Positions 5,744-7,059 of a stretch of 7,059 bases of DNA are shown here, in pieces. Both the position numbers and the translations under genes were made by a program. Under the pieces are notes generated by a model that saw nothing but the letters and a program-made list of their open reading frames with translations, was not told the origin of the DNA and did not search any database. The stretch's first letter is position 1. Every line of letters begins with the position of its first letter. This DNA comes from Sulfurovaceae bacterium (GTDB lineage: Bacteria; Campylobacterota; Campylobacteria; Campylobacterales; Sulfurovaceae), in NCBI GenBank assembly GCA_029933395.1, contig JAOZOG010000107.1, positions 1 to 7,059 on the forward strand, given 5' to 3'.

Positions 5744-7000
5744 CTCATTTGTAATGGCTCTGTTTCCTCTTGCCTGACTCCTTGTGTGGCTGCTGTTTCT
5801 CTGTGTGGCTGTATGATTTTTTGTCGAATGGTTGCGCTTTGACGTGGCGTGTGTACCTCTCTTCTGTTGCGTCGAGTGGGCTCTGCTGTTCCCTCTATGG
5901 CTGGCAGTGTGGCCTTTTGAGAGGGAGTGGGACTGGATAGCTTTGCGGTTTTGGTAGCGATGCACCTCTCCACGGCTTTGTCTCTTTGGATGTTGTGACG
6001 CAGTGGTATGGCGGTTTGTTGTATTGTGTCGGTTTCGCGTTGTATGCGAACGGTGCGCCTGCCTTGTGAAATTGTTCTGTACACGGTTGTGTGTCTGGCC
6101 TTTTCCCCGGTTGAACGTTCGTGTGGTGTTTTGGTATCGGTTGCCGGTGGAGTGTTGGTTTCTATTGTAGCTCTTCTGCATATTCCTCTGCTGGTTTCTG
6201 CCCTGGTGTGCCGACTGTTTCCTATTGTGTGTTTGATAGTGGTGCACCTGTCTGTTTTGACTTTGTTTGCCCCGGTGGTGCTGACGCTTGGCAAACGAAC
6301 GGTTGGGGTATCTTCTGGCATAGTCGTTTCGCCTGACCTGCTTGTGCAGTTGCCTGGCATAGGTGTTTCTGCGTACTGTCGTTGTGCGATAGCGATGTCT
6401 TTTGTTGATATGCTTATAGACATGTCTGCGGTAGTAGGGTGCCGGCATCGGTCTCCAAGGGCGGTAGTGACGGGGATAGTAACCCCACCGGTAGTGTGAA
6501 TAGTAGGGGCGATGGTAGCCTGGCCCCCAAAAATAGTTGAAGATAACCGGTGTATAGACATAATAGGGTTCGACAATATAGTTATATCCATAGAGATAGG
6601 GATCACCAACGATCTGTACATAGGTATTGTCATATCCGCCCCTCGAGACCTCTATCGTGGCGACATCCTGGTACATATTGGGACCGACGACAGCCTGTAT
6701 GACGATCAGGTGGATGCCGTTTCGAGTCGTTTCGATCACGCGCAGATAGTCCACGCGATAGTCACCGTTGAGATCGAGATTGGAAATTTGCAGGTTTGGG
6801 TCGTTGAGTCTCCACTCAAAATCGGCCAAATCTCTGGATTCTCCAAAGAGTGAAGCGACAGCATTGAGGTCAAGGTCATAGCTGATATCCTCATTTTGTG
6901 CATAGATGGTACTATTTTGATACGCAAAGAGTGATGGCGTAGTGGTGATAAAAAGCAATGCGATAAAGATAAGCGCAGAGAGTCTGCAGACAGATTTCAT
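5732..7000 (-). CDS. secreted protein with conserved N-terminal domain and long Arg/His/Asn/Gln/Thr-rich tail
   Basis: A 422-residue protein of unknown function. Residues 1-26 form a Sec signal peptide ending near SLFA, so it should be periplasmic or outside the cell. Residues about 40-145 are a folded-looking domain. It contains LNAVASLFGE, DFEWRLNDPN, NLDLNGDYRVDYLRVIE and DVATIEV, and ends IVGDPYLYGYNYIVEPYYV. Within it D76-x-N78-x-D80-x-x-x-D84 looks like an EF-hand or dockerin-type Ca2+ loop. Residues about 146-195 are rich in Tyr, Trp, Pro and Arg. From about 190 to the end the sequence is low complexity, dominated by Arg, His, Asn, Gln, Thr, Ser and Lys with few acids or hydrophobics, and so very basic and probably disordered. 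The start is ATG at 7000-6998, with AAGGAG 5 bases upstream (7006-7011). The domain recalls hypothetical proteins of Bacteroidota (memory, unverified). Surface or polyanion binding is only a guess. Confidence 0.85.
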   Translation of the reverse strand: MKSVCRLSALIFIALLFITTTPSLFAYQNSTIYAQNEDISYDLDLNAVASLFGESRDLADFEWRLNDPNLQISNLDLNGDYRVDYLRVIETTRNGIHLIVIQAVVGPNMYQDVATIEVSRGGYDNTYVQIVGDPYLYGYNYIVEPYYVYTPVIFNYFWGPGYHRPYYSHYRWGYYPRHYRPWRPMPAPYYRRHVYKHINKRHRYRTTTVRRNTYARQLHKQVRRNDYARRYPNRSFAKRQHHRGKQSQNRQVHHYQTHNRKQSAHQGRNQQRNMQKSYNRNQHSTGNRYQNTTRTFNRGKGQTHNRVQNNFTRQAHRSHTTRNRHNTTNRHTTASQHPKRQSRGEVHRYQNRKAIQSHSLSKGHTASHRGNSRAHSTQQKRGTHATSKRNHSTKNHTATQRNSSHTRSQARGNRAITNEGRR

Positions 7001-7005
7001 AAAGT

Positions 7006-7011
7006 CTCCTT
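7006..7011 (-). promoter_or_regulatory. strong Shine-Dalgarno site of the secreted-protein gene
   Basis: AAGGAG on the minus strand is followed by a 5-base spacer and ATG, the best ribosome site in the window, and fixes the start of the 422-residue protein. The remaining 48 bases to the right edge hold no promoter element I can defend. Confidence 0.7.
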
Positions 7012-7059
7012 AGGGAAGTTTATTGCATCATGACAGAGAAATGTGTATGGATTGTGAAA

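Noticed and set aside
6008..6499. 163-residue hydrophobic Val/Cys/Leu-rich open frame on the plus strand
   Set aside because: It is antisense to the Arg/His/Asn/Gln-rich tail; the hydrophobic look follows from complementing basic codons. No ribosome site is seen.
5650..6633. 327-residue open frame on the minus strand in another frame of the secreted-protein gene
   Set aside because: It lacks signal peptide and domain signatures, consists of Thr/Arg/Pro low complexity, and is explained by the stop-poor A/C-rich composition of the real gene, which has a strong ribosome site and a conserved domain.
7030..7059. possible divergent plus-strand gene start (ATG, 10 open codons MTEKCVWIVK to the edge)
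   Set aside because: The nearest purine-rich motif is about 13 bases upstream, too far to be convincing, and ten codons cannot establish a gene.
1..7059. tRNA/rRNA genes, CRISPR array, insertion sequence ends
   Set aside because: Looked for and not seen: no cloverleaf-like stretch in the short spacers, no evenly spaced direct repeats, no transposase-like product.

Overview
The window looks like chromosomal DNA from a Campylobacterota (epsilonproteobacterial) organism, perhaps a Sulfurovum-, Hydrogenimonas- or Nitratifractor-like lineage. This rests on the gene mix, moderate base composition and very short spacers, and cannot be proved without a search. Coding density is high, and no stretch longer than about 90 bases lacks a gene.

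Layout, left to right. Positions 1-167 (minus) hold the 5' end of a Tat-type, lipobox-carrying TRAP-transporter substrate-binding protein. It lies 14 bases downstream of a ChaA-type cation/proton antiporter (182-1348, minus), so the two are probably cotranscribed. A 71-base divergent intergenic region follows. Next is a zinc-ribbon class I SAM methyltransferase (1420-2076, plus), the only plus-strand gene, which converges on the genes after it.

Positions 2121-5641 (minus) form a tight housekeeping operon in the transcription order metG (methionyl-tRNA synthetase), an uncharacterised protein with a MurF-like N-terminal domain but no ATP loop (overlapping metG by 1 base), and hemG (menaquinone-dependent protoporphyrinogen dehydrogenase). 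The hemG reading frame has no ATG, GTG or TTG start ahead of its FMN-binding loop. The best-placed initiation site is an ATC codon six bases after a Shine-Dalgarno motif.

Positions 5732-7000 (minus) encode a secreted protein. It has a signal peptide, a conserved N-terminal domain with an EF-hand-like acidic loop, a Tyr/Trp/Pro-rich middle and a tail of about 230 residues rich in Arg, His, Asn, Gln, Thr and Ser. A hairpin spans its stop codon.

I do not see a clear new multi-gene system such as a defence island, CRISPR array or mobile element. The items most worth a second look are the hemG start, the degenerate Mur-ligase-like protein coupled to metG, and the very basic secreted low-complexity protein.
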